Both the position numbers and the translations under genes were made by a program. Shown piece by piece: positions 13,095 through 13,787 of a DNA stretch of 13,787 nt (position 1 is the first letter of the stretch; every line of letters starts with the position of its first letter). Location of the stretch: NCBI GenBank assembly GCA_944385305.1, contig CALWWS010000048.1, positions 1 through 13,787 of the forward strand, written 5' to 3'. This DNA comes from an uncultured Oscillospiraceae bacterium (lineage in GTDB: Bacteria; Bacillota; Clostridia; Oscillospirales; Oscillospiraceae). The notes under the pieces were generated by a model. The model made no database searches. It was not told the DNA's origin and worked only from the letters and a program-made list of their open reading frames with translations.

Positions 13095-13787
13095 GTGAAG
13101 CTCACACCGCTGTGTCTGGCCCTCTGCCTGGGGGCAAGCGCCCTGCTGTCCGCCTGCGCCGCGCCGGGCGGGCAGGATACCGCCGCCCACGCCGCGGGGG
13201 CGGCGGTAACGCCGGTCTACTCCCCGGCGTCCACCCCCGCACCCACCCCAACCCCCACCCCGGAGCCGGAGCCGTCCATCACCCAGGCCCAGCTGGACGG
13301 GGCGGTGGCCGCCGCCGGGGCGGCCCACGGGGCCATGGGCGTACAGGCGGCGGTGATTGAGGACGGGTGTGTCAGTCTGGAGTCCGCCTGGGGCTGGGCG
13401 GTGAGGGACAGCGTGGCCATGACGCCCGAGCACAAGCTGCGCTGCGCCTCCCTCACCAAGGTGGCGGTGGGGCTGAGCGCCGCCCTGCTCCTGGACGGCG
13501 GGGTGGTGGATCCCCAGGCGGACATCGCCCTCTGCTGGGGCAGCCCGGTAGTCAACCCCAGCTACCCGGATACGCCGGTGACGGTGGACAGCCTGCTCAC
13601 CCACACCTCCTCCCTGTCCGACGCCGCCAGCCTCTCCGCCCTGAAGGGGACGGCGGCCCGATCCCGCCTTGCGGGGAGCGGCTTCCGGGCGGTGCGTCCC
13701 GGGGACGCGGAGGGCTGGTCGTACAACAACTACGGCTTTGCCGTGCTGGGCATGACCCTGGAGCTGGCCGCCGGCCAGGTGCTGGAC
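13095..13787 (+). CDS. Serine beta-lactamase-family lipoprotein (partial, 3' end outside window)
   Basis: The first 231 residues are visible. The start is a GTG after AAAGGAGG. The N-terminus is a lipoprotein signal ending LSAC with Cys21, so the protein is anchored outside the membrane. A Pro/Thr-rich spacer (~44-60) leads to the catalytic domain. Key residues of the class C beta-lactamase/DD-peptidase family are present: Ser119 and Lys122 in SLTK, the LLTHTSSL segment (~167-174), and Tyr210/Asn212 in YNNYG, which matches the YxN motif. The third motif (HxG or KTG) would lie beyond the window. Such proteins act on peptidoglycan or other amide/ester substrates. True antibiotic resistance is neither shown nor especially likely. 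Upstream are two inverted repeats and a possible extended -10. Confidence 0.85.
   Translation, partial: MKLTPLCLALCLGASALLSACAAPGGQDTAAHAAGAAVTPVYSPASTPAPTPTPTPEPEPSITQAQLDGAVAAAGAAHGAMGVQAAVIEDGCVSLESAWGWAVRDSVAMTPEHKLRCASLTKVAVGLSAALLLDGGVVDPQADIALCWGSPVVNPSYPDTPVTVDSLLTHTSSLSDAASLSALKGTAARSRLAGSGFRAVRPGDAEGWSYNNYGFAVLGMTLELAAGQVLD

Noticed and set aside
13095..13787. Calling the terminal gene an antibiotic-resistance beta-lactamase.
   Set aside because: Only SxxK and YxN of the broad family are visible, the third motif is outside the window, and most lipoproteins of this type are wall or esterase-like enzymes.

Overview
The window is GC-rich, densely coding bacterial DNA. It shows strong Shine-Dalgarno sequences, near-consensus TTGACA/TATAAT promoters, GTG and TTG starts, several likely lipoproteins, and a riboflavin operon in the Bacillus-type order ribD-ribE-ribBA-ribH behind an FMN riboswitch. 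Together these suggest a high-GC member of the Bacillota, most plausibly a gut clostridium of the Oscillospiraceae type (Flavonifractor/Lawsonibacter-like). The taxon is inferred from style, not proven.

Layout, left to right. (1) Bases 1-5141 are read leftwards. They hold a nearly complete PnuC-type vitamin transporter with its own promoter, two tandem paralogous secreted PepSY-domain proteins, and an OmpR-family two-component system (kinase and regulator). Between the kinase and the PepSY genes lies a duplicated promoter module. Each copy carries two ATTTCAT repeats 11 bp apart, placed 10 bp upstream of a -10 hexamer, which is the architecture expected of an OmpR/PhoB-class activator. The simplest reading is that the two-component system controls the PepSY pair.

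(2) Bases 5184-9087 are read rightwards. They hold an OPT-family oligopeptide transporter, then a unit with its own promoter: a PqqD-like small protein 5 bp ahead of a PepD-type dipeptidase. A strong hairpin terminator ends the unit. Peptide import followed by cytosolic dipeptide hydrolysis is a natural functional pairing. The PqqD-like gene is an orphan, with no radical SAM enzyme or precursor peptide in view.

(3) Bases 9102-12901 are read leftwards: the complete riboflavin biosynthesis operon. RibD and RibE overlap by 20 bp. The leader carries a textbook FMN aptamer followed by two intrinsic terminators in series, and starts from a consensus promoter whose spacer is an extreme G-run.

(4) Bases 12902-13094 are a divergent intergenic region with two perfect 12-bp inverted repeats and a third, imperfect hairpin. 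After it comes the 5' part of a serine beta-lactamase-family lipoprotein, read rightwards and cut by the window end.

No tRNA, rRNA, CRISPR array, insertion sequence or phage gene was seen. The most unusual signals are the duplicated regulator-type promoter, the palindromic intergenic region, the doubled terminator and repeated aptamer segment in the rib leader, and the orphan PqqD/dipeptidase pair.
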